Assembly: GCF_030056665.1 (NCBI RefSeq)
Contig: NZ_JASHIG010000015.1
From: Flectobacillus roseus
GTDB lineage: Bacteria; Bacteroidota; Bacteroidia; Cytophagales; Spirosomataceae
Reading direction: 5' to 3' (one strand)
DNA: 64,000 nucleotides
In this document: positions 35,314 to 44,112 of the stretch, in pieces
Layout: every line of letters begins with the position of its first letter
How positions within the stretch are numbered: the stretch's first letter is position 1
Notes under the pieces: model-generated
Told to the model about the DNA's origin: nothing
Seen by the model: only the letters and a program-made list of their open reading frames with translations
Databases searched by the model: none
Made by a program: the position numbers and the translations under genes

Positions 35314-36603
35314 ATGGCTATAGATATTTTAGATCGTTCTATTACTCCTGCATTTCAAACAATTCAAGAGGTATTTATTCCTCCTGTAAAAAATGTCACG
35401 TTGAGCAATGGTTTACCTCTTCATATTATCAACGTAGGCGAGCAACCTATAATCAAATTAGAGCTAATTTTTAACGCCGGCAATTGGTTTGATGATAACA
35501 AAGGGATTTCTTTTTTTACTGCTAAAATGCTCAATGAAGGAACCTCTGCTCATAACTCAGCAAGTATTAATCAATTTTTTGATCAATATGGTGCCTTTAC
35601 TGAGTTTACGCATAGTGTAGATAGAGCTAGCTTTGTCCTTTATGGCTTGAGTAAACATCTAGGACAATTACTACCTATGGTTCAGGGGATTTTGCAAGAT
35701 TCCATTTTCCCTCAAAAGGAATTAGATACTATCAAAAAAATTCAACAACAAACCTTTCAGGTTAATCAAGAGAAAACTTCCTTTGTAGCAAATCAAAAAA
35801 TTCGAAATAGTATTTTTGGTGAAACTCATCCCTACGGTACTAATTTAACACAGGAAGTTATTGAAAGCATTACCAGAGAAAATTTGGTGAAGTATTATCA
35901 ATCTCACTGGCAAAATCAGCCATTCAGAATATTTCTTTCTGGAAAAATCACAGAGCAAGAGATAGAAGTGGTAAACAATATTCTTGGCAGTATTCCTGTT
36001 GGCGGTGGTCATACAACAAGCTATGAGCACACTGATGGAGGACTTGATGCAACTTCATTTTTGATTGAGAAAGAGAATGCACTACAATCTTCTATCCGTT
36101 TGGGGAAACAACTATTCACTCGTTCACATCCAGATTACTTTAATATGTTAATCGTAAATGAGGTACTGGGAGGATATTTTGGATCGAGACTTATGAAGAA
36201 TATTCGTGAAGAAAAAGGGCTTACCTACGGTATTGGCTCTAATGTGGTTCCTTTCTCAAAAAATGGATATTTCATTGTTGGCACTGACGTAAAAAAAGAA
36301 TTTACTCAACTAACTATCGACGAAATTATAAAAGAGATTCAAGTACTCCGTACCGAACTTGTCTCGGAGGAAGAACTCAGCACTGTTAGGAATTATATGT
36401 CTGGAGCATTCGCTGGCTCATTGAATACGCCATTTGAAATCGCAGATCGTTACAAAGTGATTATGTCAGAACAATTACCTCTTGACTTTTATCAGCAGTA
36501 TTTCCAACATATTCAGCAAATCACTTCTGAGGATATTTTGGAAGCCGCTCAAAAGCATCTCGACCCAGCTTCGCTTATCGAAGTAGCTGTCGGTGGTAAA
36601 TAA
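35314..36603 (+). CDS. M16-family peptidase homologue lacking the zinc motif
   Basis: Protein of 429 residues with the M16 (insulinase/processing peptidase) fold: two homologous halves, the second carrying the conserved GGYFGSRLMKNIREEKGLTYGIGS with the Arg/Tyr pair. Where active members have HxxEH, this one reads SFFTAKMLNEGT, so both zinc His and the catalytic Glu are lost. It is thus most likely the non-catalytic subunit of a two-protein M16 complex. In Bacteroidota active and inactive partners are often adjacent; here no active partner lies in the window. No signal peptide is seen. Confidence 0.85.
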   Translation: MAIDILDRSITPAFQTIQEVFIPPVKNVTLSNGLPLHIINVGEQPIIKLELIFNAGNWFDDNKGISFFTAKMLNEGTSAHNSASINQFFDQYGAFTEFTHSVDRASFVLYGLSKHLGQLLPMVQGILQDSIFPQKELDTIKKIQQQTFQVNQEKTSFVANQKIRNSIFGETHPYGTNLTQEVIESITRENLVKYYQSHWQNQPFRIFLSGKITEQEIEVVNNILGSIPVGGGHTTSYEHTDGGLDATSFLIEKENALQSSIRLGKQLFTRSHPDYFNMLIVNEVLGGYFGSRLMKNIREEKGLTYGIGSNVVPFSKNGYFIVGTDVKKEFTQLTIDEIIKEIQVLRTELVSEEELSTVRNYMSGAFAGSLNTPFEIADRYKVIMSEQLPLDFYQQYFQHIQQITSEDILEAAQKHLDPASLIEVAVGGK

Positions 36604-36718
36604 AGATAGGTAGTTTCTATTATTTTGAACAACAAAGATGGATTTTTGAAAGAATAATTTGGTTTTAAGAAAGAAGATAGTTAATTTATTAGTAATCAAA
36701 TTCTTAAAACCGACAGTT

Positions 36719-37156
36719 ATGAAAAAAGTATCCCATCTCATCTTACACAAAGGAAATACAGTCAATACCATTGAGGCTCATAAACCTGTTTTTGAGGCTC
36801 TAGAAATTATGATTTCCAAAAATATTGGTGCACTCATCGTGTATCAAGATGGCGAATATAAAGGTTTGCTTACAGAACGAGACTACGCGCGGAAAGTGGC
36901 GATTATGGGTAAAAACTCACACGACACAACAGTTGCGGAAATCATGCAAGCCAATCCAACATCGGTAAAATTTGAGGATAGTATTGAGCGATGTATGGAA
37001 ATTATGTCAGACAAACACATCCGCTATTTACCTGTTGTTGCCGATAAGCATGTAGTTGGTTTGGTATCCATGGGAGATTTGGTCCGTTTTATTATTGAAG
37101 ATCAAAAAAATACGATCAATCATTTACAAAACTTTATCTCAGGAGCTGTATCATAA
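36719..37156 (+). CDS. CBS-pair protein
   Basis: Cytosolic protein of 145 residues made almost only of two CBS motifs (about 12-70 and 78-137), ending in a short helix (EDQKNTINHLQNF). Signature parts are GALIVYQDGEYKGLLTERDYARKV and RYLPVVADKHVVGLVSMGDLVRF, each given in shorter pieces by family patterns. CBS pairs bind adenosine ligands and act as energy sensors; no attached enzyme domain is present. The ATG at 36719 is chosen because the 20 codons upstream in frame are basic/hydrophobic and not part of the CBS fold. Confidence 0.86.
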   Translation: MKKVSHLILHKGNTVNTIEAHKPVFEALEIMISKNIGALIVYQDGEYKGLLTERDYARKVAIMGKNSHDTTVAEIMQANPTSVKFEDSIERCMEIMSDKHIRYLPVVADKHVVGLVSMGDLVRFIIEDQKNTINHLQNFISGAVS

Positions 37157-37250
37157 TCGAGTGAGTGGTGATTGAGTGTATGAGTGATTATTTTAATACT
37201 GGTAGAGACGCAACACTTTAGGTCTAAAGAGCTGGTATTTTGAAATATAG

Positions 37251-37300
37251 CATCAAAAAAGGCGTTCGAAAAACTAATTTCGAACGCCTTTTTTTTGATG
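37251..37300. terminator. Bidirectional terminator
   Basis: Long palindrome with stem CATCAAAAAAGGCGTTCG and its complement, central loop of about five bases. Both sides have T-runs in their own direction, so it ends the CBS gene (plus) and the PfkB gene (minus). Confidence 0.92.
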
Positions 37301-37369
37301 AAAACTTGGAGTATAATCCTAAAATTCGAGATAACTCATGTTTCCTGATAATATACTGGAGAATAATTT

Positions 37370-38284
37370 CTATACTTCGAAACCAGCTAACTCTTTGAAC
37401 TCTTGTACACGTGACAAAAGCTCTTCGTAAGTTAAGTCAATCAAACGTTCTGTACCGAATTTTTCTACACAGAATGACGCCATAGCTGAACCATAAACGA
37501 TTGCACGCTTCATATTTTCAAAGCTAATATCATCTGTCTTAGCAAGATAACCGATAAAGCCTCCTACAAAGGTATCGCCAGCTCCAGTTGGATCAAATAC
37601 TTCTTCTAATGGAAGTGCTGGACAGAAGAATAGTTTATCTCCTTGGAAAAGCAATGCGCCATGTTCACCTTTTTTGATAATCAAGGTTTTTGGTCCCATG
37701 CCTAAAATTTTCTTAGCAGCCACACGTAAAGAATATTCACCAGACAACTGACGAGCCTCTTCATCATTGATACACAATACATCAATCATTTGAAGAACGG
37801 CTTTCAAATCATCCATAGCAATATCCATCCAGAAGTTCATGGTATCCATAACAATCAATTTCGGACGGTTTGCTAAACGCTCAATTACTGTTTTTTGTAC
37901 AGCAGGAGTCAAGTTACCCAACATCAAATACTCACAGTCTTGGTATTCTGCTGGAACAATTGGGTCAAAATCAGCCAACACGTTCAACTCCGTTACCAAA
38001 GTATCTCTAGAGTTCATGTTGTTATGATAGCGACCAGCCCAGAAGAAAGACTTCTCTCCTTGTTTGATTTGAAGACCAGTGGTATCAATTCCCTTGTTTT
38101 GTAGTAATTCGATATATTCTTGAGGAAAATCTTCTCCTACTACAGCTACAAGGTTTACGGGTGTCTTGAAATATGAAGATGACAAAGAAATGAATGTTCC
38201 TGCGCCACCAATAATTTTATCTGTCTTTCCAAAAGGCGTCTCGATAGCATCAAACGCTACCGAACCAATAGCTAATAAACTCAT
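37370..38284 (-). CDS. PfkB-family sugar or nucleoside kinase
   Basis: Kinase of 304 residues in the ribokinase/PfkB family. Seen: N-terminal GSVAFDAIETPFG, substrate-lid GGAGTFISLSSS, GEDFPQEY, the LCINDEEARQLSG segment, TLIIKKGEHGALL and the C-terminal signature DPTGAGDTFVGGFIGYL with the catalytic Asp and anion hole. Substrate cannot be read with confidence; a sugar or nucleoside is expected. A -7 element (TATCTTTG) lies 29 bases upstream. It has its own terminator. Confidence 0.88.
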   Translation of the reverse strand: MSLLAIGSVAFDAIETPFGKTDKIIGGAGTFISLSSSYFKTPVNLVAVVGEDFPQEYIELLQNKGIDTTGLQIKQGEKSFFWAGRYHNNMNSRDTLVTELNVLADFDPIVPAEYQDCEYLMLGNLTPAVQKTVIERLANRPKLIVMDTMNFWMDIAMDDLKAVLQMIDVLCINDEEARQLSGEYSLRVAAKKILGMGPKTLIIKKGEHGALLFQGDKLFFCPALPLEEVFDPTGAGDTFVGGFIGYLAKTDDISFENMKRAIVYGSAMASFCVEKFGTERLIDLTYEELLSRVQEFKELAGFEV

Positions 38285-38312
38285 TTAGTTTTTGTTATAG
38301 TTGAATAATTGG

Positions 38313-38320
38313 CAAAGATA
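38313..38320 (-). promoter_or_regulatory. -7 element of the PfkB kinase gene
   Basis: On the minus strand TATCTTTG, an exact TAnnTTTG match, 29 bases before the kinase start. A TTTG sits upstream but at shorter spacing than usual. It lies in the gap between this gene and the end of the GNAT-like gene. Confidence 0.55.
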
Positions 38321-38374
38321 CAAAATACTCTGCAAACCAGAGAGTTCTCAAAACAGGAAACCAATATTTTGATA

Positions 38375-39550
38375 TTAACCCACACGCGGACAACGCTTAA
38401 ATGGTTTTTCTCTATCAAACAGATAGCGGTAGGTAATATATTGTTTGTCGAGAGTTGTACCCAACTGAGACACAAAACGATTCATTTTGGGGTTAAAATC
38501 GCCAACCCAGTTCATATCAATGGTTTCGTATTGGAAAAAAGGGTCTTTCATACCTTCCAAACGAAGTTTCATTGCTATAGCTGACTCCACGCCTTTTCCT
38601 TGATAATCTGGTACTACGCCAAAAATCAAACCGCAAGTACGTGTCACAACACCTCTCCAAAGTAAAAGCATAAACTTGATTTTTTCCCAAATCCCAAATT
38701 TCCCATTCAAGTGTTTGACAATTTGGTTGAGATCAGGAATTACGATAAAGAAGGCAATTGGTCTGTCGCCATCATAAGCAAACCATATCAATTGTTCGTC
38801 GATAATCGGTTTCATCTGAGCAACTAAGCTTTGCCCTTGCTCCTCGGTCATGGCCTTTACTCCTGGAAATTTTGCCCATGCTTCGTTATAAATAATACGG
38901 AAATCTTCTCCAAACTTGGGTAGCTCACGTTTCTTGATATGCTTAAAAGTAATATCAGGATTACCAAAAACACGGTTAGCTTTATCCATGACACTCTGAG
39001 TAGTCTTTGAGGTCAAGATACCAGCTGAATAAACATATTGTTGAAAATAGTCTTTGAAACCATAATCCTCAAAATACTGGATATAGTACTGCTTAGTCCA
39101 AGGCATTTTATAGGTAGGTTCATAGTCCCAACCTTTTATCATTAGTCCCCAAAAAGAATCACGTTCGCCAAAATTGATTGGTCCGTCCATTGCCTCCATA
39201 CCACGATTAGCGAGCCATTCTTTACAGGTATCAAATAACAAAAATGCAGCTTCTTGATTCTCGATACACTCAAAAAAACCCATTCCACCAGTAGGCTGTT
39301 CTTCATTTTTGGCAGTTTCGTGATTAATAAATGCCGCTACACGCCCTATGGTTTCTCCTGTATCACTTTGTAAAATCCAGCGAATACACTCCCCGTGGTT
39401 AAAATGCTTATTTTTAGCAGGATTAAAGGTATTTTCTATATCTTGGTCAAGAGGACGAATCCAGTTAGTATCTTGGGCATATAATTTTACTGGAAACTCT
39501 AAAAACTCTTTTTGAAGCTTTTTATCATTAGCAACTTCTAAAATCCTCAT
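38375..39550 (-). CDS. GNAT-like N-acetyltransferase family protein
   Basis: Cytosolic protein of 391 residues. It begins with a partial GNAT-like half (WILQSDTGETIGRVAAFINHE) and has a second similar half in the C-part (YDGDRPIAFFIVIPDL, FGVVPDYQGKGVESAIAMKL). The latter is a recognisable acetyl-CoA-binding motif (Q/R-x-x-G-x-G/A region: YQGKGVESA). A central block with MDGPINFGERDSFWG is typical of a family of long GNAT proteins found in many bacteria, whose substrate is unknown. A TATCTTTG -7 element is present upstream. Confidence 0.78.
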   Translation of the reverse strand: MRILEVANDKKLQKEFLEFPVKLYAQDTNWIRPLDQDIENTFNPAKNKHFNHGECIRWILQSDTGETIGRVAAFINHETAKNEEQPTGGMGFFECIENQEAAFLLFDTCKEWLANRGMEAMDGPINFGERDSFWGLMIKGWDYEPTYKMPWTKQYYIQYFEDYGFKDYFQQYVYSAGILTSKTTQSVMDKANRVFGNPDITFKHIKKRELPKFGEDFRIIYNEAWAKFPGVKAMTEEQGQSLVAQMKPIIDEQLIWFAYDGDRPIAFFIVIPDLNQIVKHLNGKFGIWEKIKFMLLLWRGVVTRTCGLIFGVVPDYQGKGVESAIAMKLRLEGMKDPFFQYETIDMNWVGDFNPKMNRFVSQLGTTLDKQYITYRYLFDREKPFKRCPRVG

Positions 39551-39592
39551 CTGTTTGGTTGTTGATTAAAAGTTTTGGGCGAAAAAATCCTT

Positions 39593-39600
39593 CAAAGATA
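39593..39600 (-). promoter_or_regulatory. -7 element of the GNAT-like gene
   Basis: TATCTTTG on the minus strand, 42 bases before the start codon, matching the TAnnTTTG consensus. No ideal -33 TTG was found. Confidence 0.5.
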
Positions 39601-39756
39601 GTCTTTTTTACGTTATTTGATTGGACAGATTCGGTACAGGCTCAGACAAGCCTACAGATTGCGATATTTTTGTGAAGCCTTCTATTGAAATACTTCATAC
39701 CGAAAGCCAATAAGTTTTATTAGTTTTGTGTCATTAATATTATCGGAAAGCTCAAG

Positions 39757-40137
39757 ATGAAAAATTATATACTCAGAGCAGAAGACGAAATCGAAAGTGC
39801 CAAATATCTTTATCAAAACGACTTTTATCGTGGCACTCTCAATCATTGCTATTATGCATGTACATGGCTCATGCGCGGTTTACTTGCAGAAAGAGGTATC
39901 GTAATCAAGATGTTAGACTCAGCCTTCTCGTTTTTCGAAGAATATATCATCAAAAGCGAGCCTGTACCCAATAGCATACAGCAGTTTATCAAAATGCTCG
40001 TTAAAGAATACCAAGTACTACAAAAGGATATTGCTGGAGATTTTATGGCAGATGAAATTTTGTCATATATCGAAAAAACGGAAGACTTTTTGTACTTCGT
40101 AAAAGACCAAGCCGATTTAGCCGAGCGAAGTAATTAG
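39757..40137 (+). CDS. Stand-alone HEPN domain protein
   Basis: Small helical protein of 126 residues. The sequence AEDEIESAKYLYQNDFYRGT followed by NHCYYACTWLMRGLL is the usual HEPN pattern (PF05168 type). HEPN proteins include RNases, toxins and nucleotide-binding helpers. No nucleotidyltransferase (MNT) or other antitoxin gene is adjacent, so a toxin pair cannot be claimed. An R-x4-H string occurs at RGTLNH, but its position is not the one expected for the RNase motif. TAGTTTTG at 39721-39728 is a possible -7 element. Confidence 0.75.
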   Translation: MKNYILRAEDEIESAKYLYQNDFYRGTLNHCYYACTWLMRGLLAERGIVIKMLDSAFSFFEEYIIKSEPVPNSIQQFIKMLVKEYQVLQKDIAGDFMADEILSYIEKTEDFLYFVKDQADLAERSN

Positions 40138-40302
40138 TTTGTGTATCAATTTCAATGCGTTATACTCTTATGAACTTTAACCCTACCGAACATAGTACTT
40201 ATTTTCGATGTTGCCTCTGATACATTGCTTTTCCAGAAACAACCTTTAATTTCAATCAGATGCTGTCATCAAGATGGCATAATAGGATAATCAACCAATC
40301 AG

Positions 40303-41793
40303 ATGCAATCATTAAAAATATATAATACCCTCACTAGAGAAAAAGAACTTTTCCAGCCAATCAACGCCCCTCACGTGGGAATGTACGTTTGTGGACCCAC
40401 AGTTTACAATTATGTACACCTTGGTAATGTTAGAACCTTCACGACTTTTGATACCCTTTATCGTTATTTGACACATATAGGTTACAAAGTTCGCTATGTT
40501 CGCAATATTACCGATGTAGGTCACTTGGTAGGTGATGGCGATGAAGGTGAGGACAAAATTGGGAAAATGGCAAAGTTGGAAAAACTAGAGCCTATGGAAA
40601 TCGTACAACGTTATACCAACGACTTCCACAATGTATTGACCCAATTTAATCTATTACCTCCAAGCATCGAGCCATCTGCGACAGGACATATTGTTGAACA
40701 AATCGAAACAACAAAGACCTTGATCGAAAAAGGATTAGCTTATGAATCGAATGGATCTGTGTATTTTGATATCGCCAAATACAATGCACAAGGTGGTGAA
40801 TATGGCAAATTGTCAGGTCGTGTGATTGAAGATCTTTTGGTAGAAACTCGTGATTTGGATGGTGTAGGCGAAAAACGCAATCCTTTAGACTTTGCTCTGT
40901 GGAAAAAAGCCGCACCAGAACACATCATGCGCTGGCCTTCACCTTGGGGTGATGGATTCCCAGGCTGGCACTTGGAGTGTACTTGCATGAGTACTAAGTA
41001 TTTGGGCGACACTTTTGATATTCATGGTGGCGGTATGGACCTAAAATTCCCACACCACGAATGTGAGATAGCTCAAGCCAAAGGCAGCACAGGCGTAGAT
41101 CCTGTAAGGTATTGGATGCACTCAAACATGCTAACGGTCAATGGTCAAAAAATGTCTAAATCTCTAGGCAATTCATTTTTACCATCTGAATTATTTGCAG
41201 GCTCACACCCATTGCTCGACCAAGCGTATTCGCCAATGACGGTGCGCTTCTTTATGTTGCAATCACAATACAGAAGTACACTTGATTTTTCTAACGATGC
41301 CCTAAAAGCTGCTCAAAAAGGCTATAAGCGCCTGATGAACGGCTTGAGAATTATCAAAACGCTTAGCTACCAAGCCGATGAAAGCATTGCTTTAGACGAA
41401 AAACAAATTACTGAAGTTAAGAAAGGAATCCAAGGCTGTTATGATGGTCTCAACGATGACCTCAACACAGCAGTAGCCATTGCAGGTTTGTTTAATTTAT
41501 TGAAAAAAATTAATCAGTTGTATATGGGACAAGTATTACCTGCGCAATTAGGAGAAGAAGTCTTCAACGAATTACAGGAGAAATTCGTAGCATTGACAGA
41601 AGATGTATTGGGCTTGAAAGAAGAGTCAAATGCCAATATCGATGCTTTTGCAAAAGGAATGCTGACTCTTTACTCAGAATACAAAGAAGCTAAGCAATAC
41701 GACAAAGTAGACCAAATCAGAACTTATTTCAAGGCCAATGGACTTGTTATTAAGGACATGAAAACCAAAATTGATTGGGCTTACGAAGAATAG
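40303..41793 (+). CDS. cysS: Cysteinyl-tRNA synthetase
   Basis: Class I aminoacyl-tRNA synthetase of 496 residues that charges tRNA-Cys. The HIGH-like signature is in YVCGPTVYNYVHLGNVRT; zinc ligands include the first Cys (CGPTVY), WHLECTCMS and HHECEIAQ; the KMSKS loop is GQKMSKSLGNS. The C-terminal helical anticodon-binding domain is complete. Cytosolic, single gene with a strong downstream hairpin. Confidence 0.96.
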   Translation: MQSLKIYNTLTREKELFQPINAPHVGMYVCGPTVYNYVHLGNVRTFTTFDTLYRYLTHIGYKVRYVRNITDVGHLVGDGDEGEDKIGKMAKLEKLEPMEIVQRYTNDFHNVLTQFNLLPPSIEPSATGHIVEQIETTKTLIEKGLAYESNGSVYFDIAKYNAQGGEYGKLSGRVIEDLLVETRDLDGVGEKRNPLDFALWKKAAPEHIMRWPSPWGDGFPGWHLECTCMSTKYLGDTFDIHGGGMDLKFPHHECEIAQAKGSTGVDPVRYWMHSNMLTVNGQKMSKSLGNSFLPSELFAGSHPLLDQAYSPMTVRFFMLQSQYRSTLDFSNDALKAAQKGYKRLMNGLRIIKTLSYQADESIALDEKQITEVKKGIQGCYDGLNDDLNTAVAIAGLFNLLKKINQLYMGQVLPAQLGEEVFNELQEKFVALTEDVLGLKEESNANIDAFAKGMLTLYSEYKEAKQYDKVDQIRTYFKANGLVIKDMKTKIDWAYEE

Positions 41794-41804
41794 AATCAAT
41801 AAGA

Positions 41805-41849
41805 AAGCGTTAGTTTATCAAAAACTTGTGAGATGATAAACTAACGCTT
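41805..41849 (+). terminator. Hairpin terminator of cysS
   Basis: Arms 41805-41820 and 41834-41849 are perfect complements over 16 bases, loop 13 bases, followed by CTTGTTTTG. Placed 12 bases after the cysS stop. Confidence 0.82.
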
Positions 41850-41966
41850 CTTGTTTTGGGTTATTGAGTTATGTCTTCAAGGTATAGAACACTTCATACT
41901 TTGCCGTCTTTAAACGAACCTTACAATTTTGCTAATTTATTAGCTATATAACTCTTATTTGGCACT

Positions 41967-42758
41967 ATGAGAACCCCAATGTTAACTCCTATTGTCAGAA
42001 CACTTATCGTTATTAACGTTATAGTGTTTATGGTACAAAGTTTTAATTCACATTATGACGATCAGATAACTTCATTATTTGGTTTGCACTATTTTACCTC
42101 CGAGCGGTTTAATCCTATTCAATTTGTATCTTACATGTTTGTACATGGTAGCTTTATGCACCTGTTTAGTAATATGTTAGGATTATTTTTCATGGGACCC
42201 TTACTTGAGAGATATTGGGGAGAAAAACGCTTTCTGGCTTTTTACTTTATTACTGGTATCGGGGCGGGACTTCTATACATGGGAGTGAAATATTACGATT
42301 ACTCTGTATTAGAAGAAGCCACTAGGGCTTATATCTTGCATCCTGATTTGAGTATGTTTAATAAGTTTTTGGAGCAATTCTATCCAATGGGTATTCCTAG
42401 CGAGGCATATAGTTATATACCTAGTTCAGGACGAATTACCTTGCAAGACTCCATTATCGTGGCCGAAGAAAGCTTAAGAGCGGTACTCAACACTCCTACC
42501 ATTGGTGCTTCGGGCGCTACCTTTGGGGTAATGGCTGGCTTTGCCATGTTATTCCCTAATACCGAGTTGATTGTTTTTCCAATACCAATTCCTATCAAAG
42601 CTAAATATTTAGTAGCTTTATATGCTTTATATGAATTTTATGGAGGAATACATAAAACTCCTGGTGATAATGTTGCTCATTTTGCCCATATTGGAGGAAT
42701 GATTTTTGCTTTTATCTTGATAAAACTTTGGAGTAAAAATCGTAATAATTTTTATTAA
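41967..42758 (+). CDS. Rhomboid family intramembrane serine protease
   Basis: Membrane protease of 263 residues. Nucleophile Ser lies in TIGASGATFGVMAGF and the catalytic His in NVAHFAHIGGMIFAF; the FVHGSFMHLFSNMLGLFFMG helix carries the supporting His and Asn. Between helices there is an insertion of about 60 residues (VKYYDYSVLEEATRAYILH...) not usual in short rhomboids. It is followed after 183 bases by a second rhomboid gene on the same strand. Confidence 0.88.
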   Translation: MRTPMLTPIVRTLIVINVIVFMVQSFNSHYDDQITSLFGLHYFTSERFNPIQFVSYMFVHGSFMHLFSNMLGLFFMGPLLERYWGEKRFLAFYFITGIGAGLLYMGVKYYDYSVLEEATRAYILHPDLSMFNKFLEQFYPMGIPSEAYSYIPSSGRITLQDSIIVAEESLRAVLNTPTIGASGATFGVMAGFAMLFPNTELIVFPIPIPIKAKYLVALYALYEFYGGIHKTPGDNVAHFAHIGGMIFAFILIKLWSKNRNNFY

Positions 42759-42884
42759 GGAAACGAATAATAAATCATCGAGCAACAATTAGAAATTGTG
42801 CCTCGTTATTGATAAATTACAACTTGATAAACAATATACTCAGCTGAAGGTTATTTCTAATGAGTACACAAAATATTTTATCGT

Positions 42885-42892
42885 TAATTTTG
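42885..42892 (+). promoter_or_regulatory. -7 element before the second tandem rhomboid gene
   Basis: TAATTTTG matches the consensus and lies 50 bases before the ATG. It suggests that the second rhomboid can be transcribed on its own. Confidence 0.4.
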
Positions 42893-42941
42893 CTAAAATT
42901 TAATTGACCCGTATTATATAGGTTTTGAAAAGATTATCACA

Positions 42942-43853
42942 ATGAGTGGGATTTTGGATGATTTTAAAGATGCTTTTTCCAAGCGTAACAATGGATTAAT
43001 TCAGCTAATATGGTTGAATGTGGCTATCTATATCTTTACGCTACTTTTATTTGTAACTTTTACGTTGTTCTTTAAAGGTGGTAATTTATACTATACGCTG
43101 CTTTCTTATGTAAGCCTTTCTCCTGAGCCCACCACTTTGTTATTTAGACCTTGGACGCTTCTTACGTACTCATTTCTGCATCACATCAACCCTATTGTTC
43201 ATATATTTCCTAATATGCTCATGCTGTATTGGTTTGGCTCAATCCTTCAGGAATATATAGGTAGTAGAAGACTCGTAGGTCTATATATTGTTGGTGCAAT
43301 ATTTGGGGCAGTATTAGCAGTATTGGCATTCAATTTTATACCTTATTATCATCAGAATATAGCAAGTACTTCTATTATTGGAGCTTCTGGAAGTGTAATG
43401 GCAGTGGTGTTTGCGGCGGCAACTTTAGCACCTGACTATTCATTTTTCTTATTTTTGATAGGTTCTGTACGCATCAAATATATTGCATTCCTGTTGTTGA
43501 TTATATCTCTGGCTGGGTCTATTGGTGCCAATGCAGGTGGAGAAATTGTACATTTGGGTGGAGCTATTTTCGGCTATATTTATATCAGACAACTCAGAGC
43601 GGGAAGAGATTTCAGTACTCCAATTGAAGCAGTTATTGAGTTTTTTGAAAAATTATTCAAAAGAAAAAATGAACCCAAGATTCGGGTAGCATATCGCCAA
43701 AAAGAAGCTAGCTATAGTAGCACAGCGAGCAGTCATTCGGGATTTCCTGACGAAGAAGAGGTAGATGAAATACTAGATAAAATCTCTCGTTCGGGCTACG
43801 AAAGTCTTACCAAAGAAGAAAAACAAAAGCTATTTAAAGCTTCTCAAAAATAA
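42942..43853 (+). CDS. Rhomboid family protease with C-terminal DUF6576-like tail
   Basis: Membrane protease of 303 residues with six hydrophobic segments (about 20-225). Catalytic Ser in IIGASGSVMAVVF, catalytic His in EIVHLGGAIFGY; HINPIVHIFPNMLML carries the supporting His/Asn. The soluble tail (about 230-303) ends in EEVDEILDKISRSGYESLTK, a short helical motif often attached to Bacteroidota rhomboids (DUF6576 type). Its partner rhomboid lies upstream; the two are only distantly similar, so this is not a recent duplication. Confidence 0.88.
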   Translation: MSGILDDFKDAFSKRNNGLIQLIWLNVAIYIFTLLLFVTFTLFFKGGNLYYTLLSYVSLSPEPTTLLFRPWTLLTYSFLHHINPIVHIFPNMLMLYWFGSILQEYIGSRRLVGLYIVGAIFGAVLAVLAFNFIPYYHQNIASTSIIGASGSVMAVVFAAATLAPDYSFFLFLIGSVRIKYIAFLLLIISLAGSIGANAGGEIVHLGGAIFGYIYIRQLRAGRDFSTPIEAVIEFFEKLFKRKNEPKIRVAYRQKEASYSSTASSHSGFPDEEEVDEILDKISRSGYESLTKEEKQKLFKASQK

Positions 43854-43879
43854 AGAAAAATCTATCGCAGATTAGCGAC

Positions 43880-43920
43880 AAAAAGGGGTTGTGCTTGAAT
43901 ACACACATCCCCTTTTTTAT
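43880..43920 (+). terminator. Terminator of the tandem rhomboid genes
   Basis: Stem AAAAAGGGG with TTGTG...CACA extension and CCCCTTTTTT on the other side, ending in T-run. It begins 27 bases after the stop codon. Confidence 0.85.
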
Positions 43921-44112
43921 TTGCCCAAAATAATTGCGTAAATTGCACCATATTTGGACCGCGCAACGATCAATCTTTCCATTAGATTTTTTTTAAACAA
44001 TTTAAAACCCTCATAGTTTATACTTCAGGCAATTGAATTGTTTAACACTCAGTTGATACGTACCAAGCAACAAACAAGTAGAGTCAATGCTACTTTTAGA
44101 CCAATCGAAATC

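Noticed and set aside
39757..40137. HEPN gene as half of a toxin-antitoxin pair
   Set aside because: No MNT or other antitoxin gene beside it; the next gene is the essential cysS. The R-x4-H string is not in the usual place.
44038..44112. TTG start for dxs
   Set aside because: The added 25 residues do not resemble Dxs proteins, while the ATG at 44113 gives the standard N-terminus.
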